Positions 17,342 to 26,174 of a stretch of DNA of 64,000 bases are shown in pieces. This DNA comes from Flavobacterium magnum (lineage in GTDB: Bacteria; Bacteroidota; Bacteroidia; Flavobacteriales; Flavobacteriaceae), in assembly GCF_003055625.1 (NCBI RefSeq), contig NZ_CP028811.1:2480001-2544000 (forward strand), read 5' to 3'. Both the position numbers and the translations under genes were made by a program. Within the stretch, counting starts at the first letter, position 1; each line of letters opens with the position of its first letter. The notes below the pieces were generated by a model, which was not told the origin of the DNA, did no database searches, and saw nothing but the letters and a program-made list of their open reading frames with translations.

Positions 17342-18754
17342 TTATCTTTTTTCTAAAAGTACGACATTTTCGACATGGTGCGTCTGCGGAAACATGTCAA
17401 CAGGGCGCACACGTGTAACTTTATATTTTTCATCCATCAGCGCCAGGTCGCGCGCCTGTGTAGCCGAGTTGCAGCTGACATACACCACTTTTTCCGGTGC
17501 AATCCTGAGGATCTGCTCTACCACGTCCTTGTGCATACCGTCGCGCGGCGGATCGGTAATGATAACATCAGGATTGCCATGCGCTGCGATAAAGGCTTCG
17601 TTGAAAACCACTTTCATATCGCCCACGAAGAAGTCGCAGTTCGTAATCCCGTTACGCCTGGCATTTTCCCTGGCATCAGCAATCGCTTCGGGTACGGCTT
17701 CCACACCGACGACCTTCTTAGCCTGTTTCGACACAAATTGCGCAATCGTACCCGTTCCCGTATACAGGTCATACACGGTTTCTTGTCCTGTGAGACCGGC
17801 AAATTCGCGCGTGATTTTGTACAATTCATAGGCCTGGGCCGAATTGGTCTGATAAAAAGACTTCGCGTTGATGCTGAATGTCAGGCCTTCCATTTCCTCA
17901 TAGATGAAATCGCGTCCTTTGTACAGTTTGATATCCTGATCGTAAATCGTATCATTCGGTTTGCTGTTGATTACGTATTGAAGCGACGTAATCTGTGGAA
18001 AGGTTTCGGAAAGAAAATCGAGCAATAATTCACGCTGCGGCTTGTTTTCGTGGAAAAACTGTATCAGGACCATAATCTCACCCGTCGACGCGGTGCGGAT
18101 CATCAGCGTGCGCAACAGTCCTTCATGATTCCTTGGGTCGAAAAACGCCAGGTCGTTTGCAATGGCAAATTTGCGGATCTCGTTCCTGATCTGGTTTGAC
18201 GGATCTTCCTGAAGGTGGCATTCCGTAATGTCCAGGATCTTATCCCACATCCTGGGGATATGGAATCCCAGTGCATTGCGGCTGTCGATCTCGTCTGAGG
18301 TGCCAATCTCCTTTTCAGTCAGCCAACGGGAATTCGAAAAACCGAATTCCATTTTGTTGCGGTAAAAGAATTGTTTTTGTGACCCCAGGATCGGCTCGAA
18401 TTCAGGCAACGCGATCTTCCCGATGCGTTGCAGGTGGTTCTTGACTTCATTTTGTTTGTAATGCAGTTGCCGGCTGTATTTCATGTTTTGCCATTTACAG
18501 CCGCCGCAAACCCCGAAATGCTGGCATTGGGGCTCTGTTCGGTGCTCCGACAAGCCATGAAACTTTATCGCTTTTCCCTCGTAATAGGCTTTCCGTTTTT
18601 TGAACGTCTGTACATCCACGGTATCGCCTGGAACCACATTAGGAATGAAAATCACCTTGCCGTCAGGGGCTTTCGCTACGGAAACGCCTTTTGCACCCGC
18701 ATCGAGTACTTCAATATTTTCAAAAATGATCTTGTCTGTCTTTTTTGCTGCCAT
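17342..18754 (-). CDS. rlmD: 23S rRNA (uracil-1939-C5)-methyltransferase RlmD
   Basis: 470 residues. An N-terminal TRAM domain (about 10-65) precedes the iron-sulfur cysteine cluster CQHFGVCGGCKWQNM (about 77-91). The SAM-binding motif VYDLYTGTGTIAQF is near 320-333, followed by DPPRDGMH and the catalytic cysteine in VYVSCNSATQARDL near 420-433. It methylates C5 of U1939 in 23S rRNA; TrmA/RlmC paralogues are possible but less likely with the Fe-S cysteines present. It is followed on the same strand by the DUF6452 and DUF6048 genes. Confidence 0.92.
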   Translation of the reverse strand: MAAKKTDKIIFENIEVLDAGAKGVSVAKAPDGKVIFIPNVVPGDTVDVQTFKKRKAYYEGKAIKFHGLSEHRTEPQCQHFGVCGGCKWQNMKYSRQLHYKQNEVKNHLQRIGKIALPEFEPILGSQKQFFYRNKMEFGFSNSRWLTEKEIGTSDEIDSRNALGFHIPRMWDKILDITECHLQEDPSNQIRNEIRKFAIANDLAFFDPRNHEGLLRTLMIRTASTGEIMVLIQFFHENKPQRELLLDFLSETFPQITSLQYVINSKPNDTIYDQDIKLYKGRDFIYEEMEGLTFSINAKSFYQTNSAQAYELYKITREFAGLTGQETVYDLYTGTGTIAQFVSKQAKKVVGVEAVPEAIADARENARRNGITNCDFFVGDMKVVFNEAFIAAHGNPDVIITDPPRDGMHKDVVEQILRIAPEKVVYVSCNSATQARDLALMDEKYKVTRVRPVDMFPQTHHVENVVLLEKR

Positions 18755-18835
18755 GCCGCAAAAGTAAGCTTAAAATTAAAACCTGCCATATTTTTCAGTT
18801 CGGCGCATTAATTTTTATTCATTTGCGAATAATGT

Positions 18836-18843
18836 TATATTTG
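18836..18843 (+). promoter_or_regulatory. Candidate -7 box (TATATTTG) for the kinase-like gene
   Basis: Exact TAnnTTTG 59 bases before the start at 18903. No -33 TTG lies at 17-23 bases. Confidence 0.35.
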
Positions 18844-18902
18844 GAAAACCGATACCTCACCGGTTTCGTAATTATCGTTGCCAGCAATCAAACACAATCA
18901 CC

Positions 18903-19955
18903 ATGAAATTATACGCCGCCTTATCCAATTTGGGCTTTCTGAAGGACCGCTATGCGGGAAAATTCCTTTTTGTCGCATTTGTCGGAATCCACATTCCGCT
19001 TATCGGACTGCTATTTTTTATCGCGTTTTATGAGTCTAAGATTTCTCCGACATCGGTCATCGTCATTGCCCTGGCGCTGACCTTGTTTGCCACGGCGGTG
19101 ACATTGGTCCTGCTGAAGAAACTCATCGCTCCGATCGACGCCGCCTCCAAGGCATTGGAAAATTACCGGAGCACACGCACCGTCCCGAACCTTCCCGTAG
19201 AATACACCGACGCTGCCGGCCTGCTGATGGCCAACATCCAGTCCGCCATCAGGATTAATGAAGCGCTGCTGCAGCAAAAACAGGATATGGCCGGTTTGCT
19301 CTCAAACGATATGAAAGCTTTTGCCGAAACGCCGCTTGCATCTGCGCGCAGGATCATCAGCCTGCAACCCTCACCGGCGATTGCTGCTGAGGCCCAGACT
19401 ATCGCAGATTCTGCCGAAAGACAAAAGGAGTTCCTGCAGACTTACGTCGCCATCTTAAAGGAAGAAGAAGCGCTGTCCCGGAAAATGTTTAAGGTAAGGG
19501 GGATTCGTTTCGCTGAGATCGTCAATGCCCTGAAAAAGCAATTTGAGGAAAAACTGCGTGCAAAGCGCATCGAGTTGGTCACCGACTTAAAAATTACCGA
19601 AACGCACCTGCGTATCGACAGCGAATCCCTGCTTACGGTGCTTGGCAGTCTTATCGACAATGCGGTGAAGTATTCGCCCGTCGGGGAAACCATCACGCTC
19701 AGTGTATACAGGCAACATTCGCATATCATGATTACAGTCGCCGACAACGGCGCGGGGATGGGCACGAGCAGTAAAGACTTCTTCAGCCTGGCCAATATGA
19801 CGCGTTCGGACAAGGATGGCAAGCCCAACGGCATGAGCCTGTACCTTTCAAGCCAGATTATCAAGAAAGCGGACGGGCTTTTCTACGCGGAAAGCGGCGG
19901 CGACATCAAAGGCGCCACCTTCGTTATTGACCTCAAGATGTACCGCAAAAAGTAG
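18903..19955 (+). CDS. Histidine-kinase-like membrane protein without the phosphoacceptor His
   Basis: 350 residues. Two membrane helices (about 22-42 and 51-71) are followed by a HAMP-like linker, a dimerisation-type helix pair (about 118-195) and a GHKL ATPase domain. The ATP site looks intact: N-box SLIDNAVKYSP (Asn253), G1 box DNGAGMG (Asp281) and a later G2-like GMSLYLSS. Where the H-box is expected the sequence is LLSNDMKAFAETPL, with Asn135 in place of the phosphorylated His. It may therefore be a pseudokinase, signal by ATP binding, or use another residue. No response regulator is adjacent. Confidence 0.8.
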   Translation: MKLYAALSNLGFLKDRYAGKFLFVAFVGIHIPLIGLLFFIAFYESKISPTSVIVIALALTLFATAVTLVLLKKLIAPIDAASKALENYRSTRTVPNLPVEYTDAAGLLMANIQSAIRINEALLQQKQDMAGLLSNDMKAFAETPLASARRIISLQPSPAIAAEAQTIADSAERQKEFLQTYVAILKEEEALSRKMFKVRGIRFAEIVNALKKQFEEKLRAKRIELVTDLKITETHLRIDSESLLTVLGSLIDNAVKYSPVGETITLSVYRQHSHIMITVADNGAGMGTSSKDFFSLANMTRSDKDGKPNGMSLYLSSQIIKKADGLFYAESGGDIKGATFVIDLKMYRKK

Positions 19956-20038
19956 TGTTTTGTTTGTGTTAATTTTTCGCGTCACGATCGCATTGTCCGG
20001 ATTAAGGTGTAAATTTAAGCAACAAAAAAATCAACAAT

Positions 20039-20449
20039 ATGAAACGCAACGCAACCGCAGTCTGGAAAGGTTCCCTGAAAGAGGGCAATGGCAGGCTTAC
20101 GACACAGAGCAAGGTGCTCGACAATTCACAGTATTCGTTTAAAACCCGTTTTGAAGACGGCATCGGGACAAACCCGGAAGAGCTTATTGCAGCGGCGCAT
20201 TCGGGCTGCTTTACCATGCAGTTGTCCGCTTATATCAGCGAAGAAGGTTACGAGATTGAAAGTATTGAAACCAAGTGTGATATCGATTTTCAGAACGGAG
20301 CCATCGTAAGTTCGGTGCTGACCGTAAACGGGAAAGTCAATGGCATTTCAGCAGAGAAGTTTCAGGAACTCGTGGACAAGGCAGAAAAGAACTGTCCGAT
20401 CTCAAAATTACTCAACACCGATATCTCCTCAACGGCAACGTTGCTGTAA
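20039..20449 (+). CDS. osmC: OsmC family peroxiredoxin
   Basis: 136 residues with the OsmC/Ohr fold and both redox cysteines: Cys57 in AAAHSGCFTM and Cys119 in AEKNCPISK. Such proteins reduce organic hydroperoxides in the cytosol with a dithiol mechanism. The N-terminus (RNATAVWKGSLKEGNG) is that of the OsmC rather than the Ohr branch. A strong terminator follows. A second, more divergent OsmC protein occurs near 50.1 kb. Confidence 0.92.
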   Translation: MKRNATAVWKGSLKEGNGRLTTQSKVLDNSQYSFKTRFEDGIGTNPEELIAAAHSGCFTMQLSAYISEEGYEIESIETKCDIDFQNGAIVSSVLTVNGKVNGISAEKFQELVDKAEKNCPISKLLNTDISSTATLL

Positions 20450-20470
20450 ACAAAAAAACATTTCTAAGCG

Positions 20471-20505
20471 CGCCTCATTTCCGAAAGGGAACGGGGCGTT
20501 TTTTT
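20471..20505 (+). terminator. Terminator after osmC
   Basis: CGCCTCATTTCC (20471-20482) pairs with GGGAACGGGGCG (20487-20498), with one mismatch and two G-T pairs, across a GAAA tetraloop, followed by seven T. Confidence 0.85.
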
Positions 20506-20517
20506 AAGATGGGTGAA

Positions 20518-20525
20518 TATCTTTG
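20518..20525 (+). promoter_or_regulatory. Candidate -7 box (TATCTTTG) for rocD
   Basis: Exact TAnnTTTG just past the osmC terminator, leaving a leader of about 100 bases before rocD. The -33 element is not evident. Confidence 0.35.
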
Positions 20526-20630
20526 GCAAAAAGATAAGATTCTCCATTTTATATTTATTTTTACGCCGCAAACGGATGATTTCTCTCCATAAGAAGGAAT
20601 TGTAAAAACATATTCTAAAAATCAGTATCA

Positions 20631-21875
20631 ATGTCAGTTTTAGAAAAAATCAGTTCAGAAGCATTTATCGAGATGGAAGACAAGTATGGAGCACACAATT
20701 ACCATCCTTTGCCTGTGGTGTTGAGCCGCGGAAAAGGCGTGTATGTGTGGGATGCCGAAGGAAAGCGGTACTACGACTTCCTGTCAGCATATTCTGCGGT
20801 CAATCAAGGCCATTGCCATCCGGATATTGTTGAAGCGCTGATCAACCAGGCGCAAACCCTTACGTTAACGTCGCGGGCTTTCCACAATGATAAATTAGGG
20901 CTTTACGAAAAGTTTCTTTGTGAGTATTTCGGATTTGACAAAGTATTGCCGATGAATACGGGCGCAGAAGCGGTGGAAACCGCAGTAAAGCTTTGCCGGA
21001 AGTGGGCGTATGAAGTCAAGGGTATTGAAGAGCAGCAGGCCCAGATTATCGTGTGCGAAGGCAACTTCCATGGCAGGACCACGACCATTATCTCTTTCTC
21101 CAACGATGAAAATGCCAGGAAGCATTTCGGGCCGTATACTGCCGGATTCATTAAGATTCCCTACGATGACATTGACGCTTTGGAGCAGGCGTTGGCTTCC
21201 ACAAAAAATATCGCCGGTTTCCTCGTAGAACCTATCCAGGGAGAAGCGGGCGTCTACGTGCCGTCTGAAGGATATCTCGCCAAAGCCAGCGCGCTTTGCA
21301 AAAAACACAACGCTTTGTTCATTGCTGACGAGGTACAGACCGGCATCGCACGTACCGGGAAGTTGCTGGCCGTGCACCATGAAAATGTACAGCCTGATAT
21401 CCTGATCTTAGGCAAAGCCATTTCGGGCGGCGTGTATCCGGTTTCCGCGGTGCTTGCAAATGACAACGTGATGCATGTCATTAAACCGGGGCAGCACGGT
21501 TCAACGTTCGGAGGCAATCCGTTGGCGGCAGCGGTGGCCATGGCAGCACTCGAAGTGGTTGAAAATGAAAATCTTGCTGAAAATGCCGAATATCTCGGAA
21601 CCATTTTCAGGGAAGCTATAGGTGAGTACATCAGGACTTCGAATATAGCCACGCTGGTGCGAGGTAAGGGATTACTGAACGCTATTCTGATCAATGATAC
21701 TGAAGACAGCGATACGGCGTGGAATATCTGCCTCCGCCTGGCCCATCACGGACTGCTGGCCAAGCCAACCCACGGCAACATCATCCGGTTTGCACCGCCG
21801 TTGGTCATGACCGAAGAGCAGCTGTCCGACTGCATTAATATCATCATAAAGACCTTAAAGGAATTCGAGAAATAA
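20631..21875 (+). CDS. rocD: Ornithine--oxo-acid transaminase
   Basis: 414 residues, a class III PLP-dependent aminotransferase that converts ornithine and 2-oxoglutarate to glutamate-5-semialdehyde and glutamate. The PLP lysine is Lys262 in [10 protein letters not shown]. Other family marks are [13 protein letters not shown] near 108, [10 protein letters not shown] near 143 and [14 protein letters not shown] near 230. Length and the N-terminal [18 protein letters not shown] segment favour ornithine aminotransferase over acetylornithine or GABA aminotransferases. The gene is monocistronic, bounded by terminators on both sides. Confidence 0.94.
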   Translation: MSVLEKISSEAFIEMEDKYGAHNYHPLPVVLSRGKGVYVWDAEGKRYYDFLSAYSAVNQGHCHPDIVEALINQAQTLTLTSRAFHNDKLGLYEKFLCEYFGFDKVLPMNTGAEAVETAVKLCRKWAYEVKGIEEQQAQIIVCEGNFHGRTTTIISFSNDENARKHFGPYTAGFIKIPYDDIDALEQALASTKNIAGFLVEPIQGEAGVYVPSEGYLAKASALCKKHNALFIADEVQTGIARTGKLLAVHHENVQPDILILGKAISGGVYPVSAVLANDNVMHVIKPGQHGSTFGGNPLAAAVAMAALEVVENENLAENAEYLGTIFREAIGEYIRTSNIATLVRGKGLLNAILINDTEDSDTAWNICLRLAHHGLLAKPTHGNIIRFAPPLVMTEEQLSDCINIIIKTLKEFEK

Positions 21876-21876
21876 A

Positions 21877-21904
21877 AAGGACCCGCTTTGAAGCGGGTTT
21901 TTTG
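21877..21904 (+). terminator. Terminator after rocD
   Basis: ACCCGCTT (21881-21888) pairs with AAGCGGGT (21891-21898) across a two-base loop (in practice CCCGC/GCGGG with a longer loop), followed by a T-run. Confidence 0.9.
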
Positions 21905-21949
21905 TTTAAAACTTTTAATTCCGGCAAATGGTGGTGAAACCAATTTTGT

Positions 21950-21957
21950 TAAATTTG
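21950..21957 (+). promoter_or_regulatory. Candidate -7 box (TAAATTTG) for the DUF5362-like gene
   Basis: Exact TAnnTTTG 25 bases before the start at 21983. Confidence 0.35.
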
Positions 21958-21982
21958 GAAATTAACTTTAAAACTGGACATT

Positions 21983-22453
21983 ATGGAAGGCGATTCTGCT
22001 TTTGGAAAATTTGAAATGCAATTAACCGATTCTGCCAAGGAATTCCTGAGGGAAGTAGGTAAATGGGCTCATTTTTTAAGTATCATCGGGTTTGTGTACC
22101 TCGGGCTTATGGTGCTGCTTACGATAGCCGTAATCACCACGGGCAACTCCGCACTGATCAATCCAGGTGGAGGAAACGAGCAGGTTCAGGATATGAACCC
22201 GACGGCGTTGGGACTTATACTGCTGATTGTAATCGCCATCATGTTTTTTCCGGTTTTTTACCTGAACAAATTCGCGGTCAACCTCAAAAAAGCCTACAGG
22301 GAAAACAGCTCCGAATATTTGGCTTCGTCAATGGAATACCTGAAGTCTCACTATAAGTTCATCGGAATTTTCACGATTATTTTCCTGTCGATTTATGTAC
22401 TCGCCTTTTTGCTGATGATCGTAGCGTTGCTGTCAGGGGCAGGAGCAGCATAA
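21983..22453 (+). CDS. DUF5362-like membrane protein
   Basis: 156 residues with three clear hydrophobic helices (about 28-52, 73-92 and 125-151) and a charged N-terminal segment (KEFLREVGKWAHFLSIIGF). The arrangement fits the DUF5362 family common in Bacteroidota, which has no known function. The loop after the second helix (NKFAVNLKKAYRENSSEYLASSMEYLKSHYKF) is amphipathic. Confidence 0.75.
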   Translation: MEGDSAFGKFEMQLTDSAKEFLREVGKWAHFLSIIGFVYLGLMVLLTIAVITTGNSALINPGGGNEQVQDMNPTALGLILLIVIAIMFFPVFYLNKFAVNLKKAYRENSSEYLASSMEYLKSHYKFIGIFTIIFLSIYVLAFLLMIVALLSGAGAA

Positions 22454-22533
22454 TTATAAAGAGAATATCACAATCCGTTTCGGGCGACCGGAACGGATTT
22501 TTTGTTTGGAAAAATCGTAATTTAGACTCCAAA

Positions 22534-22737
22534 ATGCACTACATGAACAAAATCCTGGTCCCGCTGATTTTCGTGTCCATATTGCTCGCACTTTACGAGC
22601 AAAGCAAAACGCATCCGAATGTGTATGTCATGATTGCGGCCATCGCAGTGTTCATGTTTTGCATGATGCGGCTGAGCGCCAAAATACCAAGTAAGAACCA
22701 ACGCAATGACGATGACGATGTACAAGAAGGGCGATAA
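22534..22737 (+). CDS. Small two-span membrane protein
   Basis: 67 residues, two hydrophobic stretches (about 5-20 and 30-46) and a very acidic-basic tail (KNQRNDDDDVQEGR). I recognise no family. The 3' end overlaps the start of the Smr-domain gene by up to 32 bases, so the two are probably read from one mRNA. The ATG at 22543 (residue 4) is an alternative start. Confidence 0.65.
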   Translation: MHYMNKILVPLIFVSILLALYEQSKTHPNVYVMIAAIAVFMFCMMRLSAKIPSKNQRNDDDDVQEGR

Positions 22738-23260
22738 GGTGATGGTGCTTGACGATGACATCGAAGGCATCGTGATGAATGTGCAGGGCGAATCGGTCAC
22801 TGTGGAAACTACCGAGGGATTCGAACTTACGTTCCATCAAAAGGAACTGCTCCTGGTGGGCGGACCCGAAATCAATTTTACCACTGGGAATATCAGCCAA
22901 ATCCTAAAAGAAAAAGAGATTCCGAAACCACGTAGTTTTGTAAAGGAGAAAAAAGTGAAGGAAGTTCCGGTTCCCGAATTTGACCTGCACATTGAAAAAC
23001 TTGTAAAGAATCCCCGCGGAATGAACAATTTCGACATCCTGAATCTGCAGATCGAGACTGCGAAACGACACGTGGATTTTGCCATCAGCCACCGTATCCC
23101 TAAAATCGTATTCATCCACGGGGTGGGAGAGGGCGTGCTGAAAGCTGAACTGGACTTTTTACTGGGCAGATACGACAACCTGGATTTCCAGGATGCCAGC
23201 TACCAGAAATATGGTGCCGGTGCCACTGAGATTTATTTCAGGCAAAATAAGAAAGCCTAA
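22706..23260 (+). CDS. Smr-domain protein (MutS2-like C-terminal domain)
   Basis: Up to 184 residues; ATGs at 22706, 22712 and 22718 are all possible, the last giving the family-like start MYKKGDKVMVLDDDIEG. The N-terminal part resembles a KOW/SH3-like barrel (GDKVMVLDDDIEGIVMNVQG). The C-terminal part is a Smr domain with DLHIEKL (family motif LDLHG, near residue 94) and VFIHGVGEGVLK (the HGxGxG motif, near 135). Smr domains bind and can nick nucleic acids and are found in MutS2. Here the MutS ATPase is absent. The 3' end overlaps the convergent lipoprotein gene by four bases. Confidence 0.88.
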   Translation: MTMTMYKKGDKVMVLDDDIEGIVMNVQGESVTVETTEGFELTFHQKELLLVGGPEINFTTGNISQILKEKEIPKPRSFVKEKKVKEVPVPEFDLHIEKLVKNPRGMNNFDILNLQIETAKRHVDFAISHRIPKIVFIHGVGEGVLKAELDFLLGRYDNLDFQDASYQKYGAGATEIYFRQNKKA

Positions 23261-24231
23261 TTCGTGATGTAATCCCCGAAACGGTAGTTGTCGCCAAAAG
23301 TGAATTCGAGCCCGTCGGCGTTCTTAAACCGGACATTCCTGAACCGGATGGTATGGATAAAATTGCTGCCGCTCGTCGTTGTTTCAACCTGAATCAGTCC
23401 GCTGATCTGATCAACGCCGGGTTGCGCTTTCCATATCTCGGAGACCGCACCGACGTTGCCTCCGCAAAAATCATCCCTGGTCACGACATTGGCATATACC
23501 ACAAAAAGCAATTGGTCTTCAGTAGTAAGGTAAAATTCCCTGGGATTATCTACCGTAGTGGCCTCATTCGGGAAAAGCGTGGCCAGCGTGGCGGCGTCCA
23601 GGTCTAACGCCAAAGCCTGGTTTCCGGATAATTTGTAAAGCAGGTTATTGGTCGTGCAGGTTTGTACGTTTTCAATCGTGGTAAAGTCCACCGGCTTATT
23701 CCGGTTCGGAGTGGTGTAGGTTCCGAAATTAATCTGTTCCGTCGTCTGGCGCTCATCATTTCCGCGGTTGAACGTGATATTCTTGAAGATGATGTTGTGA
23801 CTGAAAGAAGTCACGAGGCTTTCTCCGGTCGCGGCCACTTCGGTATTGACTGCCCTCGTGGTGATTTCAATGGTGCCACCTTCAGCATTCCACTCGTCAA
23901 TAACCGTAGGCATTGAAGGCGGGATGTTGCTGCAAAGCGTAGACGCGGTTACCGGTGCATCATACACCCTGTAGATCACCTTTACATTTGCTGTGATATC
24001 AATGACTATCGGAGTTCCGGCAGGTGTTTCCTTATTGACAAATCGCGTTTGGGGTATCTGGACGATCAGCGCTTCGTTTCCATCAAATTTATACAGGAAA
24101 AAGTCGTTGGTGTCTTCTCCGCAGGTTCTTGTCTGCGCATTTTCAAAATCAAACGATTCTACTTTGATATCCCCGTCATTACAGCCATTTAGCAAAATAC
24201 TGCAACACAATAAAACCAGAAATTTCTTCAT
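23257..24231 (-). CDS. Lipoprotein with two internal repeats
   Basis: 324 residues with lipobox LLNGC (lipidated Cys17). The mature chain is an internal duplication. Repeat 1 (about 22-173) has ENAQTRTC, FLYKFDGNEALIV, VIYRVYDAPVTAS and HNIIFKNITF. Repeat 2 (about 180-324) has ENVQTC, LLYKLSGNQALAL, LLFVVYANVVTRD and HTIRFRNVRF. Both end in a short FG(T/D)Y motif. The composition suggests a beta-sandwich on the outer membrane or facing the periplasm. No family is recognised and no activity can be assigned. Confidence 0.75.
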   Translation of the reverse strand: MKKFLVLLCCSILLNGCNDGDIKVESFDFENAQTRTCGEDTNDFFLYKFDGNEALIVQIPQTRFVNKETPAGTPIVIDITANVKVIYRVYDAPVTASTLCSNIPPSMPTVIDEWNAEGGTIEITTRAVNTEVAATGESLVTSFSHNIIFKNITFNRGNDERQTTEQINFGTYTTPNRNKPVDFTTIENVQTCTTNNLLYKLSGNQALALDLDAATLATLFPNEATTVDNPREFYLTTEDQLLFVVYANVVTRDDFCGGNVGAVSEIWKAQPGVDQISGLIQVETTTSGSNFIHTIRFRNVRFKNADGLEFTFGDNYRFGDYITN

Positions 24232-24312
24232 GCCAATCTTTTATTTTGAGCAAAAGTAGGTAAAAAAATGAGAATTCACCGACGGCAGCTCACAATGAAA
24301 TCACAAATTTGC

Positions 24313-24320
24313 TAGCTTTG
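24313..24320 (+). promoter_or_regulatory. -7 box (TAGCTTTG) almost touching a start codon
   Basis: Exact TAnnTTTG that ends five bases before the ATG of the cysteine desulfurase gene. If used, transcription would begin at or next to the ATG, giving a leaderless or nearly leaderless mRNA. No -33 TTG is found. Confidence 0.4.
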
Positions 24321-24325
24321 CACCG

Positions 24326-25453
24326 ATGAAAAAAATATATTTAGACAACGCTGCGACGACCCAGGTCCGCCCTGAAGTCATTGCAGAAATGAGCAGGATA
24401 TTAGCGGACGATTTCGGTAATCCGTCTTCGTCCCACAGCTTCGGAAGGGTTTCCCGAAACACCATAGAATTGTCACGAAAAGCCATCGCTGCGCAGCTTC
24501 ATGCCCAGGCCGGCGAAATCATATTCACCTCCGGAGCCACGGAAGCCAACAATTGGATTATCCGCAACGCCGTAACCCATCTCAGCGTGGGGCGCATCAT
24601 TACCTCAAAGATTGAGCACCATGCAGTACTTCATGCAGTGGAACGCATGGAAACGGAATTCGGGACAGCGATTGATTTCGTGAAAATTCTTCCCGATGGC
24701 AGTGTCGACCTCAACCATCTTGAGGCATTGCTGTCGCAGGAAATCTCTACTTTGGTGTCACTGATGCACGTCAATAATGAGACCGGGGTAATCACCGACA
24801 TTGCAGCGGTTGCCGAAATCTCGAAGCGACATGGGGCTTTTTTTCATTCTGATACGGTGCAGTCGATCGGGAAAATTGAAATTGACCTGCAACAAATCCC
24901 AGTCGATTTTTTGGTTGCCAGTGCACACAAATTCCACGGACCCAAAGGCATCGGTTTTGCATTCATCCGCAAGGGACTTTCCATAAACCCGGTATTTTTC
25001 GGTGGAGAACAGGAAAAAGGCCTGCGCCCTGGAACTGAATCGGTACACAATATTGCTGGTATGGCCAGGGCGTTCGAATTGTCATATGCCCATCTTAAGG
25101 AAGAGTCAAACCATATCAATGACTTAAAGCAATATGCCGTGCGTAGGTTGTCAGCACAGTTTCCGCAGATGAAAATCAACGGTAATCCCGACGCCACCTT
25201 ATACAACATCATCAATGTGTTGCTGCCTTTTTCACCCGAGAAGACTTCGATGATCCTTTTCAACCTCGACATCAAAGGGATTGCGGTGTCACGTGGCAGC
25301 GCCTGCCAGTCCGGCAGCCCGAAGCCGTCGCACGTACTTGCTGAAATGCTGGAAGCGGCCGATCTCGAGAAACCAAGCCTGAGGATTTCCTTCAGCCATT
25401 ACAATACCATCGAGGACATCGACGAATTGGTGAATGCACTCCAGCTGATTTAG
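24326..25453 (+). CDS. Cysteine desulfurase (NifS/IscS type)
   Basis: 375 residues, PLP enzyme that releases sulfur from cysteine as enzyme-bound persulfide for Fe-S clusters or thio-modified tRNA. The PLP lysine is Lys202 in SAHKFHGPKG, and the sulfur-accepting Cys327 lies in SRGSACQSGSPKPSHVL. The substrate-side motif MHVNNETG (about 147-154) is present. The loop around the catalytic Cys is of the longer class I (NifS/IscS) kind rather than the SufS kind. No Fe-S scaffold gene is adjacent, so its role may be tRNA thiolation. Confidence 0.93.
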   Translation: MKKIYLDNAATTQVRPEVIAEMSRILADDFGNPSSSHSFGRVSRNTIELSRKAIAAQLHAQAGEIIFTSGATEANNWIIRNAVTHLSVGRIITSKIEHHAVLHAVERMETEFGTAIDFVKILPDGSVDLNHLEALLSQEISTLVSLMHVNNETGVITDIAAVAEISKRHGAFFHSDTVQSIGKIEIDLQQIPVDFLVASAHKFHGPKGIGFAFIRKGLSINPVFFGGEQEKGLRPGTESVHNIAGMARAFELSYAHLKEESNHINDLKQYAVRRLSAQFPQMKINGNPDATLYNIINVLLPFSPEKTSMILFNLDIKGIAVSRGSACQSGSPKPSHVLAEMLEAADLEKPSLRISFSHYNTIEDIDELVNALQLI

Positions 25454-25483
25454 TTGCGTTTTTGGAAAAAAGTATTATGTTTG
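25454..25483 (+). promoter_or_regulatory. Strong Bacteroidota promoter (TTG-N19-TATGTTTG)
   Basis: TTG at 25454-25456, exactly 19 bases, then a perfect TAnnTTTG at 25476-25483. This matches the Flavobacterium housekeeping promoter. It drives the outer-membrane barrel gene 24 bases downstream. Confidence 0.75.
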
Positions 25484-25507
25484 CGCAAAACAATTAAAAC
25501 ATAAACC

Positions 25508-26125
25508 ATGAAGAATTTTTTACTGTCTGCAGTAATTTTTTGCGGACTTACTACTGTGGCTTCAGCGCAGGCTAAGGGCGATTTTGAAATGGCCGTTGGT
25601 GTCGGTGTGAACTTCTCGACGGTTCAGGATGCCAATCTGCAGGCGGATACCGGCACCGGATTTAATTTTTCCGTTGGAGGTGACTATTATTTTTCAGACC
25701 GATGGAGTCTGAAGGCAAAATTGTATTACGACCAGAAGGGCTGGGATGGCGGATTTTTCACTGACGCCAATGGAGATACTTTCCCTGCAGACTACAATGT
25801 TAACTACCTTACGGTACCGGTGATGGCCAACTGGCATTTTGGAAAAAAGCGCAATTGGTACCTTAATTTTGGTCCGTACGCAGGTTTTTTAATGAGCGCC
25901 AAAGAAAGTTCGGCTGATACCGACGTTAAGGATTTCTTTAAAAGCAGTGATTTCGGACTGGCTTTGGGTATTGGTGTAAAAATACCGGTATCAGACAAGA
26001 TGAAAATCTTCATCGAGTACGATGAACAGGCTGGTTTGAGCGACATCGCAAAAAACAACGACGGATCAGCGATACGCAACGACCGGGGAAGCTTCAACGT
26101 GGGGCTGAACTTTATGCTCAAATAG
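25508..26125 (+). CDS. Outer-membrane beta-barrel protein (PorT-like)
   Basis: 205 residues with a signal peptide (MKNFLLSAVIFCGLTTVASAQ). The rest shows the alternating pattern of an eight-stranded barrel, for example FNFSVGGDYYFSDRWSLKAKLYYDQKGW, YLTVPVMANWHFG and WYLNFGPYAGFLM, and ends in FNVGLNFMLK, where the terminal hydrophobic strand fits insertion by the BAM complex. It belongs to the broad PorT/OMP_b-brl group; a specific role is not evident. It has its own promoter and a terminator. Confidence 0.88.
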   Translation: MKNFLLSAVIFCGLTTVASAQAKGDFEMAVGVGVNFSTVQDANLQADTGTGFNFSVGGDYYFSDRWSLKAKLYYDQKGWDGGFFTDANGDTFPADYNVNYLTVPVMANWHFGKKRNWYLNFGPYAGFLMSAKESSADTDVKDFFKSSDFGLALGIGVKIPVSDKMKIFIEYDEQAGLSDIAKNNDGSAIRNDRGSFNVGLNFMLK

Positions 26126-26145
26126 ATAGAATAGCTTACAGCAAA

Positions 26146-26174
26146 AGAAATCCCGCAAACGCGGGATTTTTTAT
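26146..26174. terminator. Bidirectional terminator between the barrel and amylase genes
   Basis: AAATCCCGC (26148-26156) pairs with GCGGGATTT (26161-26169) across AAAC, with A-rich and T-rich flanks, serving both converging genes. Confidence 0.9.
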
